Assembly (NCBI RefSeq): GCF_900163695.1
Contig: NZ_FUIC01000024.1
Location: forward strand, 167,843 to 231,842
Length of the DNA stretch: 64,000 nt
Source of the DNA: Gulosibacter sp. 10
GTDB taxonomy: Bacteria; Actinomycetota; Actinomycetes; Actinomycetales; Microbacteriaceae
Direction of reading: 5' to 3'
The first letter of the stretch is position 1, and every line of letters begins with the position of its first letter. Positions 17,638 to 26,411 of this stretch are shown here, one piece after another. Position numbers and translations under genes: made by a program. The notes below the pieces were generated by a model, which did not search any database, was not told the origin of the DNA, and was given only the letters and a program-made list of their open reading frames with translations.

Positions 17638-18030
17638 ATGACGACCAAAGCCCGGCAGCCGGTGGAGAGCGAAGCGCGGTCGGTCTCGGAGGCGATGATC
17701 CCCGCGGCCTCGCTGTTCCACAGCTTCAGCGACCCGTCCAGACTCGTGATCCTCCATCACCTGCAGCTCGGGGAGCATCGCGTGGTCGACCTGGTGCAGC
17801 ACCTCGGGCTCTCGCAGAGCACGGTCTCCAAGCACCTCGCCTGCCTGCGCGCCGCCGACATGGTGGTATCCCGCCCCGAGGGCCGGGCCTCCGTCTACTC
17901 CATCAAGCATCCCGAGGCGCTCGTCGAGATCCTCTCCGCCGCCGAGAAGATGCTCGCCCTCACCGGCGACGCCGTCACGCTCTGCCCGCTGCACGGCAGG
18001 GAAGTCGTCGCCCGCGACCTCGACGCCTGA
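17638..18030 (+). CDS. ArsR/SmtB-family metal-responsive repressor
   Basis: A 130-residue winged-helix protein with the ArsR recognition helix SQSTVSKHLACLRAADMV (residues about 60-77). C69 in the recognition helix and C116 plus H118 near the C-terminus are placed like the ligands of CmtR-type cadmium/lead sensors, so metal sensing is plausible. It is convergent with the copper ATPase gene, separated by a shared terminator, and 3.7 kb from the CDF exporter gene. It could regulate either, although the copper operon has its own CsoR-like box. The metal specificity is inferred. Confidence 0.9.
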   Translation: MTTKARQPVESEARSVSEAMIPAASLFHSFSDPSRLVILHHLQLGEHRVVDLVQHLGLSQSTVSKHLACLRAADMVVSRPEGRASVYSIKHPEALVEILSAAEKMLALTGDAVTLCPLHGREVVARDLDA

Positions 18031-18045
18031 CGGCCGGGAAACGAC

Positions 18046-18088
18046 GCGCCGCCCGGAGCCGCCCCGAGGGGTCGGCTCCGGGCGGCGC
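18046..18088. terminator. Bidirectional terminator between the arsR-like gene and copA
   Basis: Perfect 16-bp arms GCGCCGCCCGGAGCCG (18046-18061) and CGGCTCCGGGCGGCGC (18073-18088) surround an 11-base loop. The structure sits in the 66-bp gap between two convergent genes and would serve both. Confidence 0.85.
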
Positions 18089-18096
18089 CTCGTCCG

Positions 18097-20370
18097 CTAC
18101 GCGCCGGCGTCCGCGCGCGCTTTGAAGGTGCGCAGCCGCAGGCTGTTGCTCACGACGAAGACGCTCGACAGCGCCATCGCGGCGCCCGCCAGCATCGGGT
18201 TGAGGAGCCCGAACGCGGCGAGGGGGATCGCGGCGGTGTTGTAGGCGAAGGCCCAGAACAGGTTCGTCTTGATCGTGCCGAGCGTCCTGCGCGAGAGTCG
18301 GATGGCGTCGGCCGCGGCGCGCAGGTCGCCGCGCACGAGCGTGATGTCCGCCGCCTCGATCGCGACGTCGGTGCCGGTGCCCATCGCCAGCCCCAGGTCG
18401 GCCTGCGCGAGCGCGGGGGCGTCGTTGACGCCGTCGCCGACCATCGCGACGACCTTGCCCTCGCCCTGCAGCCGGGCGACGACGTCGACCTTGTCCTCGG
18501 GCAGCACCTCGGCGATGACCTCGTCGATGCCCACCTCGCCCGCGACCTGCTCGGCGACCTGCCGGTTGTCGCCCGTGAGCAGCACGGGCACGAGCCCGAG
18601 CTCCTTGAACTGGCTGATCGCATCCCCGCTCGTCGGCTTGATCGTGTCCGAGACCACGAGTACCCCGCGGGCGGCGCCGTCCCAGCCGACCGCGATCGCG
18701 GTGCGGCCCTCCGACTCCGCCGTGCGCTTCGCGGCGGCGAGCTCATCGGGCAGGCGCTGCGACCACTTCGCGAGCAGCGAGTCCCGGCCGGCGAGCACCG
18801 CGTGGCCGTCGACCACGCCCTGCACGCCCTTGCCCTCGATGTTCTCGAAGGACTCGACGGCCGGCAGCGTGCCGACCTCCTCTCGCGCGCCGTCCGCGAT
18901 GGCCCGGGCGATGGGATGCTCCGAGGCGTCCTCGAGCGCCCCGGCGAGGCGCAGCAGCTCGGCGCGGTCCACGCCCTCCGCGGAGATCGCGTCGGCGAGC
19001 GCCATCGTGCCGCTCGTGACGGTTCCGGTCTTGTCGAGCACGATCGTGTCGACCCGGCGCGTGGACTCGAGCACCTCGGGCCCCTTGATGAGCACGCCCA
19101 TCTGCGCGCCGCGGCCCGTGCCGACCAGCAGCGCCGTCGGCGTCGCGAGGCCCAGCGCGCACGGGCAGGCGATGATGAGCACCGCCACGGCCGCGGTGAA
19201 CCCGGCCGAGAGCGGGAAGCCCGCGCCGATCCAGGCCCCGAGCGTGGCCACGGCGATCCCGATGGCGATGGGCACGAACACGCCCGACACCCTGTCCGCG
19301 AGACGCTGGACCTCGGCTTTGCCGGACTGCGCGTCCTCGACGAGCTTCGCCATCTGCGCCAGCCGGGTGTCGGAGCCGATGCGCGTGGCGCGCACGACGA
19401 GCCGGCCGCCCGCGTTGACGGTCGCGCCGGTCACCGCGTCGCCCTCGCCGACCTCGACCGGCACGGATTCGCCGGTGAGCATCGAGGCGTCCACGGCGCT
19501 CGTGCCCGAGACGACGGTGCCGTCGGTCGCGATCTTCTCGCCCGGCCGCACGACGAACTCGTCGCCCACCGCGAGCTCCTCGACCGGCAAGCGCCGCTCC
19601 TGGCCGTCGCGCAGGATCGACACCTCCTTCGCGCCGAGCTCGAGCAGGGCGCGCAGCGCGGCGCCCGCGCGCCGCTTGGAGCGCTTCTCGAAATAGCGGC
19701 CCATCAGGATGAACGTGATGACGCCCGCGGCGACCTCGAGGTAGATGTGGCTCATGCCGTCCGAGGGCGCCACCGTGAGCTCGAACGCGTGGGTGACGCC
19801 GCGGTCGCCCGCGGTGCCGAAGAACAGCGCCACGATCGACCAGAGCGTGGCCGCCGTGGTGCCCACCGAGATGAGCGTGTCCATCGTCGCGGCGCCGTGC
19901 CGGAGGTTCAGCCACGCCGCACGGTGGAAGGGCCAGCCGGCCCACACCACCACGGGCAGCGCGAGCGCGAGCGAGGCGAAGCCCCAGTAGTCGAACTGCA
20001 GCGCGGGGATCATCGCCATCGCGATGACCGGCGCCGAGAGCACCGCCGAGACGATCAGCCGCTGCCGGAGCGAGCGCAGCTCCCGGTCCTCGGGCGACTC
20101 GGCGTCCGCATCCGGCTCGCGCTCCGGCGGTGCGGGCAGCTCGGCCGTATAGCCGGTCTGCTCGACCACCCTGATGAACTCGTCGGGGTCGGCGCCCTCG
20201 GGGGCGGTGACGCTCGCCTTCTCGGTGGCGTAGTTCACGCTCGCGGTGACGCCCTCGAGCCTGTTCAGCTTCTTCTCGATGCGGTTGGCGCAGGACGCGC
20301 AGGTCATGCCGCCGATCTGCAGCTCGATCACGCTGGTCGGGCCGCTGTTCTGCGCGGTGTCAGTGCTCAT
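18097..20370 (-). CDS. copA: Copper-exporting P1B-type ATPase CopA
   Basis: A 757-residue heavy-metal ATPase. It has one N-terminal metal-binding domain with GMTC24-A-S-C27, eight predicted transmembrane helices, the TGES actuator motif near residue 298, the transport motif C402-P-C404, and the phosphorylation site D446-KTGT. The [10 protein letters not shown] hinge and closing helices follow. CPC together with the HMA domain indicates Cu(I) export. The start overlaps the end of the upstream copper-protein gene by 11 bp. It is third gene of a copZ-(copper protein)-copA operon that begins behind a CsoR-type box at 21548, and its 3' end shares a terminator with the arsR-like gene. Confidence 0.96.
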   Translation of the reverse strand: MSTDTAQNSGPTSVIELQIGGMTCASCANRIEKKLNRLEGVTASVNYATEKASVTAPEGADPDEFIRVVEQTGYTAELPAPPEREPDADAESPEDRELRSLRQRLIVSAVLSAPVIAMAMIPALQFDYWGFASLALALPVVVWAGWPFHRAAWLNLRHGAATMDTLISVGTTAATLWSIVALFFGTAGDRGVTHAFELTVAPSDGMSHIYLEVAAGVITFILMGRYFEKRSKRRAGAALRALLELGAKEVSILRDGQERRLPVEELAVGDEFVVRPGEKIATDGTVVSGTSAVDASMLTGESVPVEVGEGDAVTGATVNAGGRLVVRATRIGSDTRLAQMAKLVEDAQSGKAEVQRLADRVSGVFVPIAIGIAVATLGAWIGAGFPLSAGFTAAVAVLIIACPCALGLATPTALLVGTGRGAQMGVLIKGPEVLESTRRVDTIVLDKTGTVTSGTMALADAISAEGVDRAELLRLAGALEDASEHPIARAIADGAREEVGTLPAVESFENIEGKGVQGVVDGHAVLAGRDSLLAKWSQRLPDELAAAKRTAESEGRTAIAVGWDGAARGVLVVSDTIKPTSGDAISQFKELGLVPVLLTGDNRQVAEQVAGEVGIDEVIAEVLPEDKVDVVARLQGEGKVVAMVGDGVNDAPALAQADLGLAMGTGTDVAIEAADITLVRGDLRAAADAIRLSRRTLGTIKTNLFWAFAYNTAAIPLAAFGLLNPMLAGAAMALSSVFVVSNSLRLRTFKARADAGA

Positions 20371-21301
20371 GGTCCTCTCCGTTCTCGTGCGCGTCTCCGC
20401 CGTGGCCGCCCACGGCGGCGTCGACGACGAAGCCCGCCGTGTGCACCTGCCCGTCGACCTGGAAGTCGAGGTAGAGCAGGTAAGCGCCGGCGGTCGGGGC
20501 CGTCACCGCGAAGTCGACGGTCGGGCCGCCGGTCTCGCCCGGCGCGGGCTCCTCGCCCTGCGGATGCACGTGCAGGTAGGCGAGATCGCCCTGCCGCAGC
20601 GCGACGAGGTGGCCGTAGGCGCCCAGGTAGGGCTCGAGCGCGTCCACCGGCTCGCCGTCGCGGCTGACGCTGATCGACACCGGCGAGGATTCGCCGGCGA
20701 CGAGATCACCCTCGAGCGCGACGTCGAAGCCGTCGACGCTCGCCTCGGCGACCGGGGCCTCGAACCGCTCGGGGGAGTAGTCGCCCGCCACCTGCACCGT
20801 GGTCGAGAGCGTGACGGCCTCGCCGCCGGCCGGGACGATGTCGGCGTAGAGGCGGTACGCGCCCGCCGCCTCCCAGGTCCAGGGGAGCGTCCACTCGCCC
20901 TCGGCATCCATCTCGGGGTGCGCGTGCGCGAACTCCGCCCCGTCGGCGCGGACGAGGATGAGGTGGAGCTCCTGCTCGTGCGAGGTCTCGAAGTCGGTGA
21001 CCGGCGCGCCGGCGGGGTCGAGGATCGTCAGCGCGATCGTCCCCTCCTCGCCGACCTCGTCCGGCGCCGAGACGCCGTCGAGGCGGTAGCCCTCGGCCTC
21101 GAGGCCGAGGCCCGCGGCGCCGTGGTCCGCGTGTCCGGTGGCATCCATGCCCTGATCCTCCTCCGCATGCTCATGCTGTGCTGCTGCTTCCCAGTCCTGC
21201 ACGGCGTCCTCCGGGACGATCGCGTTCGCAGCGAAACCCGACGCGGCGAACACGACCGCGAGGGCGCCGCCGTATAGGCCGAGCTTGACCGGGGTGCGCA
21301 T
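20360..21301 (-). CDS. Exported, membrane-anchored protein of the copper operon
   Basis: A 313-residue protein with one N-terminal hydrophobic segment (residues about 8-28) that acts as signal or anchor, then a His/Asp/Glu-rich stretch (HEHAEE and HADHG near residues 43-63) and two beta-rich repeats. The repeats contain [20 protein letters not shown] and [19 protein letters not shown], and the C-terminal tail is also His-rich. The paired HxH motifs in similar sandwich domains suggest extracellular copper binding. I know such proteins from actinobacterial copper operons but not a tested function. Its ATG overlaps the copZ stop by one base and its end overlaps copA, so the three are translationally coupled. 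Confidence 0.85.
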   Translation of the reverse strand: MRTPVKLGLYGGALAVVFAASGFAANAIVPEDAVQDWEAAAQHEHAEEDQGMDATGHADHGAAGLGLEAEGYRLDGVSAPDEVGEEGTIALTILDPAGAPVTDFETSHEQELHLILVRADGAEFAHAHPEMDAEGEWTLPWTWEAAGAYRLYADIVPAGGEAVTLSTTVQVAGDYSPERFEAPVAEASVDGFDVALEGDLVAGESSPVSISVSRDGEPVDALEPYLGAYGHLVALRQGDLAYLHVHPQGEEPAPGETGGPTVDFAVTAPTAGAYLLYLDFQVDGQVHTAGFVVDAAVGGHGGDAHENGEDHEH

Positions 21302-21510
21302 CAGTCGCGCACGGCCCGGTAGCCGGCCTCGTCCACGGCGGCGATGACCGCGGCGTCGTCGATCGCGCCTTCGGCGGTCACGACGAGTCGGCCGCTCTGC
21401 GCGCTCACGTCGATGTCGGTGACGCCGGGGATCTGCGAGACCTCCTCGCGGACGGCGCCCTCGCAGTGGCCGCAGCTCATGCCGGTGACGGTGTAGGTGT
21501 TCGTGCTCAT
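21301..21510 (-). CDS. copZ: CopZ-like copper chaperone (heavy-metal-associated domain)
   Basis: A 69-residue single HMA domain with the metal-binding motif MSCGHC at residues 10-15, of normal length for CopZ. It binds Cu(I) in the cytoplasm and hands it to the CopA ATPase encoded two genes downstream. It is first in the operon, and a CsoR-like palindrome lies about 38 bp upstream of its start. Confidence 0.95.
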   Translation of the reverse strand: MSTNTYTVTGMSCGHCEGAVREEVSQIPGVTDIDVSAQSGRLVVTAEGAIDDAAVIAAVDEAGYRAVRD

Positions 21511-21547
21511 CTCGGTTCCCTTTCTCGTGGTGATCTGCCTCGAATTT

Positions 21548-21564
21548 GTACCCTATGGGGGTAT
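21548..21564. promoter_or_regulatory. CsoR-type copper-responsive operator
   Basis: GTACCCTATGGGGGTAT fits the CsoR pattern of a TACCC...GGGGTA dyad with a central AT. It overlaps the probable -10 region (TACAAA on the minus strand) of copZ, so CsoR without copper would block transcription. No csoR gene is present in this window. Confidence 0.75.
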
Positions 21565-21737
21565 GTGTAAAGGACAACGCGGCGCGGGCGTCTCGGTATT
21601 CCCGGCCGCAGCGCTCCGCGTGTTCGGCTCGTTGCGGATGTCCCTGGAGATTTGCGTCCTGCGGAGATAGCATCGCTGAAAGGCGATGATTTTTCGGTGC
21701 GGGAGACCGCGTCGACCGGAGGGGGAGGGAGCGCGGC

Positions 21738-22679
21738 ATGGGTGCCGGACACGACCACGGGCCGAGCCCGGAGCAGGCGGCGCAGGCCCCCGATCACCGG
21801 CGCAGGCTCGCCATCGCGTTCGCGCTGGTGTTCGGCATCGTCGTCGCCCAGGGCATCGGCGCGTGGATCACCGGGAGCCTCGCGCTGCTGGTCGACATGG
21901 TGCACTCGCTCACCGATGCGAGCGGCCTGCTCGTCGCGCTCGTCGCCGCGACGCTGATGATCCGCCCGCCGAGCACGCGCCGCACGTGGGGCTTCCGCCG
22001 CGTGGAGGTGCTCGCGGCGCTCGGGCAGGCGCTGCTGCTGCTCGGGGTGAGCGTGTACGCGCTCGTCGAGGGCGTGGAGCGCTGGGCCAACCCGCCCGAG
22101 GTCGCCGCGGGGGAGCTGCTCGTGTTCGGCCTGATCGGCCTCGTGCTCAACGCGGCGGCCATGGCCGTGCTCGCAGCCGGCCGCGGCGCGAACTTCAACA
22201 TGAAGGCGGCGTTCCTCGAGGTGCTCATGGATGCGCTCGGCACCCTCGCCGTGATCGCCTCCGCGATCCTCATGATGACCACGGGGTTCCAGCGCGCCGA
22301 CACGATCGCCGCCTTCGTCATCGCCCTGATGATCATCCCGCGCGCCTGGCTGCTCATCCGCGAGACCACGCGCGTGCTCATGGAGTTCACGCCCAAGGGG
22401 CTCGACCTCGACGAGGTGCGCCGCCATATCCTCGCGATGGAGCACGTCGAGGACGTGCACGACCTGCACGCGTCCACCGTCGCCACCGGCCTGCCGACCC
22501 TCACCGCGCACGTCGTGCTCGAGGACTCCTGCTTCTCGGACGGCCACGCCGTCGAGATCCTCGAGGCGATCCGCGAGTGCGTCGCAGAGCACTTCGACAT
22601 CGCGGTCCACCACACCACGATCCAGCTCGAGACCGCGGGGCACCACGAGCACGAGGCCCCGGGCGCCCTGCATCCCTGA
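21738..22679 (+). CDS. Cation diffusion facilitator (CDF) metal exporter
   Basis: A 313-residue CDF protein with His-rich ends (GAGHDHG at the start and HHEHE at the end), six transmembrane helices and a C-terminal cytoplasmic metal-regulatory domain. Helix 2 carries the metal-site motif DMVHSLTD. Helix 5 has EVLMDALG, where many zinc exporters have HxxxD, so a Glu replaces one His ligand. I believe this is common in actinobacterial members. Zn(II), Cd(II) or Co(II) export in exchange for protons is likely. It is divergent from the copper operon, and GGAGGG stands just before its ATG. Confidence 0.92.
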   Translation: MGAGHDHGPSPEQAAQAPDHRRRLAIAFALVFGIVVAQGIGAWITGSLALLVDMVHSLTDASGLLVALVAATLMIRPPSTRRTWGFRRVEVLAALGQALLLLGVSVYALVEGVERWANPPEVAAGELLVFGLIGLVLNAAAMAVLAAGRGANFNMKAAFLEVLMDALGTLAVIASAILMMTTGFQRADTIAAFVIALMIIPRAWLLIRETTRVLMEFTPKGLDLDEVRRHILAMEHVEDVHDLHASTVATGLPTLTAHVVLEDSCFSDGHAVEILEAIRECVAEHFDIAVHHTTIQLETAGHHEHEAPGALHP

Positions 22680-22698
22680 CGGTAAGGTCGCGCGGTTT

Positions 22699-23010
22699 CT
22701 CGGGCGCGGGCCGAGGGTCTCCTCGACGTCCGTAGGCTGAAGAGCTGTTCTCGTGGGATGCCGGCCAGGGGCCTCCTCGGCGTCCGGCGCCGGTGTGCTG
22801 TAGACCCGTCCTCGTCGGGCGCGGGCCCGGGGATTCTCTCGGCGTCCGGTGCCCGCACGTCGGAGCACCGTCTTCGTCGGGCGCGGGCCCGGGGATTCTC
22901 TCGGCGTCTGGCGCGCGCACGCGGGAGATCCGTCCTCGTGGGGTCCGGGCCGGGGACCTCTTCGGCGTCCATAGGCTGAAGAACCGCCCTCGTGGGACGT
23001 CGGCCGCGGT
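22699..23010. repeat. Minisatellite with roughly 60-bp units (about 5-6 copies)
   Basis: Units beginning CTCGTCGGGCGCGGGCCCGG start near 22699, 22750, 22810, 22872, 22934 and 22988. Each is followed by TCTCGGCGTCCGG and then a GCACGTCGGAG- or AGGCTGAAGA-type tail. Units 3 and 4 are almost identical; the outer ones are degenerate. The array occupies most of the 482-bp gap between the CDF gene and the SDR gene. Every frame through it is low-complexity, so I see no gene. Confidence 0.8.
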
Positions 23011-23161
23011 CGAGGGCCGCGATTCGAGGGAGGAGTCGGGACCGCAGGGGATACGCCGAGCGCGCGGCGCGGGGTGGCGCTTCGCCCCCGCAGGTGGTTG
23101 GCTCGGGGCGGACCCGGCGACGCAGCGGACGACGCCGGCCATCGATTCGAGGAGGAGACGC

Positions 23162-23950
23162 ATGGATTTCGGTATCGCGGGACGCTGGGCGGTCGTATGC
23201 GCGTCGAGCCAAGGACTCGGGCGCGGCTGCGCGGAGGCGCTGGCGGCGCAGGGCGTGAATCTCGTCGTCAACGCGCGCGACGAGGCGCGGCTGGCGGCGA
23301 CGGCGCAGGAACTGCGCGAGGCGGCGCCGGGCATCGAGGTGCGGGAGGTCGCCGGCGACGTCTCGCAGCCCGACGTGCGGGAGCGCCTGCTCGGCGCCGC
23401 GCCGGCGGTGGACATCCTCGTCAACAACGCGGGAGGCCCGCCCACCGGCGACTTCCGCGAGTGGGACGAGGCGGAGTGGACGGACGCGCTCGGGCGGAAC
23501 ATGCTCGCGCCCATCGAGCTGATCAAGGCGACGGCCGACGGTATGGCCGATCGCGGCTTCGGGCGCATCGTGAACATCACCTCCTCCGCGGTGAAGGCGC
23601 CGATCGCGGCGCTCGGACTCTCGAACGGCGCGCGCAGCGGGCTCACCGGCTTCGTGGCGGGCATCGCGCGGCAGCCGCAGCTCGCGGGCCGCAACGTCAC
23701 GATCAACAATCTGCTCCCGGGCCGCTTCGACACCGCCCGCATCGCGGCCACGCTCGAGCCGGAGGCGGAGGCCTCGGGGCGCTCGCTCGAGGAGGTCCGC
23801 GCGGAGTACGCCGCGGGCATCCCCGCCGGCCGCTTCGGCACGCCCGAGGAGTTCGGGGCCGCCTGCGCGTTCCTGTGCTCGGGCCAGGCCGGGTACATCA
23901 CGGGGCAGAACCTGCTCATCGACGGCGGGGCGTATCCCGGCACCTTCTGA
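23162..23950 (+). CDS. SDR-family oxidoreductase lacking the canonical Tyr (BKR-like)
   Basis: A 262-residue short-chain dehydrogenase with cofactor motif ASSQGLGRG, the NNAG motif (VDILVNNAGGPP) and the closing LLIDGGAYPGTF. Where the catalytic YxxxK is expected, the sequence reads VKAPIAALGLSNGARSGLTGF, with no Tyr four residues before a Lys. That pattern defines a known BKR-like SDR subgroup, so this is probably a family trait and not damage; the catalytic mechanism is unclear. GGAGGAG stands eight bases before the ATG at 23162, which fixes the start. The next gene begins 68 bp later. Confidence 0.9.
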   Translation: MDFGIAGRWAVVCASSQGLGRGCAEALAAQGVNLVVNARDEARLAATAQELREAAPGIEVREVAGDVSQPDVRERLLGAAPAVDILVNNAGGPPTGDFREWDEAEWTDALGRNMLAPIELIKATADGMADRGFGRIVNITSSAVKAPIAALGLSNGARSGLTGFVAGIARQPQLAGRNVTINNLLPGRFDTARIAATLEPEAEASGRSLEEVRAEYAAGIPAGRFGTPEEFGAACAFLCSGQAGYITGQNLLIDGGAYPGTF

Positions 23951-24018
23951 CTGCCGCACGATCGGCCTCGAGATGTATGGAGTCGCGGCGCGGCCGCTGC
24001 TTGAATCATGCCGAGGTG

Positions 24019-24636
24019 ATGGCGATGGCCGAAGGCGGCGAAGCGGAGTTCACCCTCCTGCACCGGATGCATTTCTGGGCGAGGCGTTCGAAGGATCCGG
24101 CGTTCAGGGGGATGAACACCTGGGAGTATCGGGGCGATGCCTGGCGGGTGCGGCGCCCCGCGGACGGCGACCCTCCCGTCGAGGTGGAGCTGCGCTGCTC
24201 GCAGTGCTCGGAGGTCCTCGCGCTCCGCGTGGAGTCGGCGCAGACGATGCGTCGGCGCAAGCGCATCCTGCGGTCGATCGCGCTCGTCGTCGTGCTGATC
24301 TGCGTGCTCTCGGCCGTGTCCTGCACGAGCTTCATGGTGAGGGCGGAGGATTCCGGCATCGGCGATGCCGAGCAGGCGCGCGCCACGACCTGGGCGATCA
24401 TCAGCCTGGTGGTCGCCTTCGTCTCGGTCGGGACGGCCTCGGCGCTGCTCGCCGCCAACGACAACCAGATCGGGGTCGTTGGCAGCGGGATCGCCAACCC
24501 GTTCAAGAGCAAGCACATCGTCCGCCTGGCGCGGCGGGATGCCCCCGCGGGCGGCTCCGGGAGCCCGGGCAGGCTCGGGAATCCGGGCGCTTCCCGGAAT
24601 CCGGGCGGCTCCGGGCCTCGACCGCGCGGCCGTTAG
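24019..24636 (+). CDS. Uncharacterised two-TM membrane protein with CxxC
   Basis: About 205 residues. The N-terminal cytoplasmic part contains C60-S-Q-C63 (LRCSQCSEVL), which could be half of a zinc ribbon. Two transmembrane helices lie at about 84-107 and 122-147. The C-terminal 35 residues are a Gly/Pro/Ser/Arg-rich repeat of GNPG-like units that merges into the repetitive downstream DNA. I do not recognise a family. GTG 24016 and ATG 23977 are alternative starts. Codon positions are strongly GC3-biased, which supports it being a real gene. Confidence 0.65.
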   Translation: MAMAEGGEAEFTLLHRMHFWARRSKDPAFRGMNTWEYRGDAWRVRRPADGDPPVEVELRCSQCSEVLALRVESAQTMRRRKRILRSIALVVVLICVLSAVSCTSFMVRAEDSGIGDAEQARATTWAIISLVVAFVSVGTASALLAANDNQIGVVGSGIANPFKSKHIVRLARRDAPAGGSGSPGRLGNPGASRNPGGSGPRPRGR

Positions 24637-24719
24637 CCGCGCCCGGACCCCGGACCTCGGACCCCGGGGCCCGGACTTGAGCGCGGGTCTGGTCTCTTAG
24701 GCGCGCGCCCAACTGGCAA

Positions 24720-25323
24720 ATGCGTCGCAGAGTGCTGTTTTGGTGGTGTCAGAACCGCGATCTGCGACGTATCTGTGTACTTCGTGCTCCGCGGTGGCCT
24801 CGGGCCTCGTGGGGCTCCCGGACCCGGGGCTGTCCCTGGGCGCGCTTCCGGCTCACGGATGCGTCGCAGAATGCTGCTTCGCGGGTGTCAGAACCGCGAT
24901 CTGTGACGCATCTGTTCGTGCTGCGGCCACGGCGAGCTCGGGTGTCGCGTGGCTCCCGAATGCGGGGCTGGTCCGCTGGGTGCGTTCTCGGTGCACGGAT
25001 GCGTCGAAGAATGCTGTTCTGACTCCCTCTGAACCGCAATCTGCGACGCATCTGTGTACTTCGTGCCCCGCGGCGGCCTCGGGCCTCGTGGGGCTCCCGG
25101 ACCCGGGGCTGTCCCTGGGCGCGCTTCCGGCTCACGGATGCGTCGCAGAATGCTGTTTCGCGGGTGTCAAAGCCGCGATCTGCGACGCATCTGTTCGTGC
25201 TGCGGCCCACGGCGGCTCTCGGGTGCCGAATGCGGGGCTGGTCCGCTGGGTGCGCTCTCGGTGCACGGATGCGTCGAAGAATGCTGTTTCGCAGGTGTCA
25301 GAACCGCGATCTGTGACGCATCT
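24720..25323. repeat. Cluster of five family-A hairpins in a duplicated ~279-bp module
   Basis: Five hairpin units start at about 24720, 24857, 24998, 25137 and 25267. Each begins GATGCGTCG(C/A)AGA and ends TCTG(C/T)GACGCATCTG, 52-57 bp apart, with imperfect inner arms. The unique DNA after hairpin 1 (TGTACTTCGTGC..., 24776) recurs after hairpin 3 at 25055, about 279 bp on, and the segments after hairpins 2 and 4 match too, so two-hairpin modules have been duplicated. The cluster lies between a plus-strand and a minus-strand gene that converge. The reading frames open across it are repeat artefacts. Confidence 0.85.
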
Positions 25324-25375
25324 GTGCGATTGGACCCGTGCGGGGACCGAGCGGAGCGCCCAAGATCCGCGCAGG

Positions 25376-25465
25376 CCTGTCCAGGGCCGGTCGGGACCTG
25401 CCCGGGGCCGACCAAGGCCTCTCCGGGGCCGGCCAAGGTCTCTCCGAGGTCGGCCGAGACCTGCC
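25376..25465. repeat. 21-bp tandem repeat (about 4 units)
   Basis: Units of 21 bp such as CCTGCCCGGGGCCGACCAAG and CCTCTCCGGGGCCGGCCAAG follow one another from about 25376 to 25465, downstream of the hairpin cluster and 70 bp past the 3' end of the ABC permease gene. No gene is apparent in the rest of 24637-25532. Confidence 0.7.
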
Positions 25466-25532
25466 CCTGAATGGTCCAGCCTCCTACCGCCGGCCGCGAT
25501 CCGGGGGGGCAGACGAGAATCCGGCCCCGGCC

Positions 25533-26411
25533 TCAGGCGATCCGCTTGTGGATGCGGCGCGAGGCGAGCCAGGTGAACACCACCGCGACGACCGCGAGGA
25601 GCGCGGCCGCGAACCACACCGGCACGTTCCAATCGCCGACGTAGAGCTGCATGCCGTAGAACACCTCCATCGTCTCGATGCCCTCGGGGTGGCCGCCGAG
25701 GAGGTCCGAGAGCGCATCCTCCGTGAAGGCCTGGCGCAGCAGCATCGAGGAGTGCGCGAACGGCAGCGCGCTGACGACGTTCCGCACCGCCTCGGGGAAC
25801 AGCCCCACGGCGATGTACGAGCCGCTCACGAAACCGGCGATCGTGCCGATGAGCGAGGACAGCCCGGCGAACGCGCCCTGCGTGCGGATGAACGAGATCA
25901 CGAACGACCACAGCGCGGCGAATCCGGCGACCGACAGCAGCGTCCAGCCGATCGCCGAGAGCACCGCGCCCAGGCTGAGCACCACGCCGCTGAGCACCGC
26001 GAGGTACAGCAGCGAGACCGCGAGCACGAGCAGCGTCATGCCGGAGCCGATCACGAACGCCGACAGCAGGTAGCCCAGCACCAGCTCGCTGCGCTTGAGC
26101 GGCGAGACGAGGAAGTCCTGGAAGCGCTTGGTGGAGCCGTCCTCCACGAAGGTCGACAGCGCGCCGAGCGGGGTGGTCATCGAGGTGATCGAGATGATGC
26201 CCGCGAACATCCACGAGTCGATGAAGCGCTTGACGAGGTCCGCATCCGCGCCGGGCATGCTCTCGGTGATCGACACGACCTGCAGATTGCCGAGGAACAG
26301 CGTGTAGAGCACGAAGATGATGAGCGCGCCGAGCAGCGAGAAGAACACGTTGAGCGGGTCGCGGATGTAGCGCAGCAGGTTGCGCCCGGTGAGGGCGAGG
26401 ACGTTCGACAT
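25533..26411 (-). CDS. ABC-2 type exporter permease
   Basis: A 292-residue protein with six transmembrane helices in the ABC-2 arrangement: a short cytoplasmic N-terminus (NLLRYIRDPLNVFFS), a large loop after helix 1, and LVSPLKRSELVLGYLL between helices 2 and 3. It forms the membrane channel for the ATPase encoded directly upstream. The ATG at 26411 shares one base with the stop of the ATPase gene (TGATG). Such pairs export drugs, lipids or antibiotics; the substrate is unknown. Confidence 0.9.
   Translation of the reverse strand: MSNVLALTGRNLLRYIRDPLNVFFSLLGALIIFVLYTLFLGNLQVVSITESMPGADADLVKRFIDSWMFAGIISITSMTTPLGALSTFVEDGSTKRFQDFLVSPLKRSELVLGYLLSAFVIGSGMTLLVLAVSLLYLAVLSGVVLSLGAVLSAIGWTLLSVAGFAALWSFVISFIRTQGAFAGLSSLIGTIAGFVSGSYIAVGLFPEAVRNVVSALPFAHSSMLLRQAFTEDALSDLLGGHPEGIETMEVFYGMQLYVGDWNVPVWFAAALLAVVAVVFTWLASRRIHKRIA

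Noticed and set aside
24720..25323. CRISPR array
   Set aside because: Repeats are self-complementary, 52-57 bp long and degenerate, the DNA between them is itself duplicated rather than unique, and no cas genes are near.
24740..25576. Plus- and minus-strand frames of up to several hundred codons across the hairpin cluster
   Set aside because: They are kept open by the repeat units, contain the same peptide several times, and lack ribosome binding sites; the DNA is better explained as repeated hairpins.
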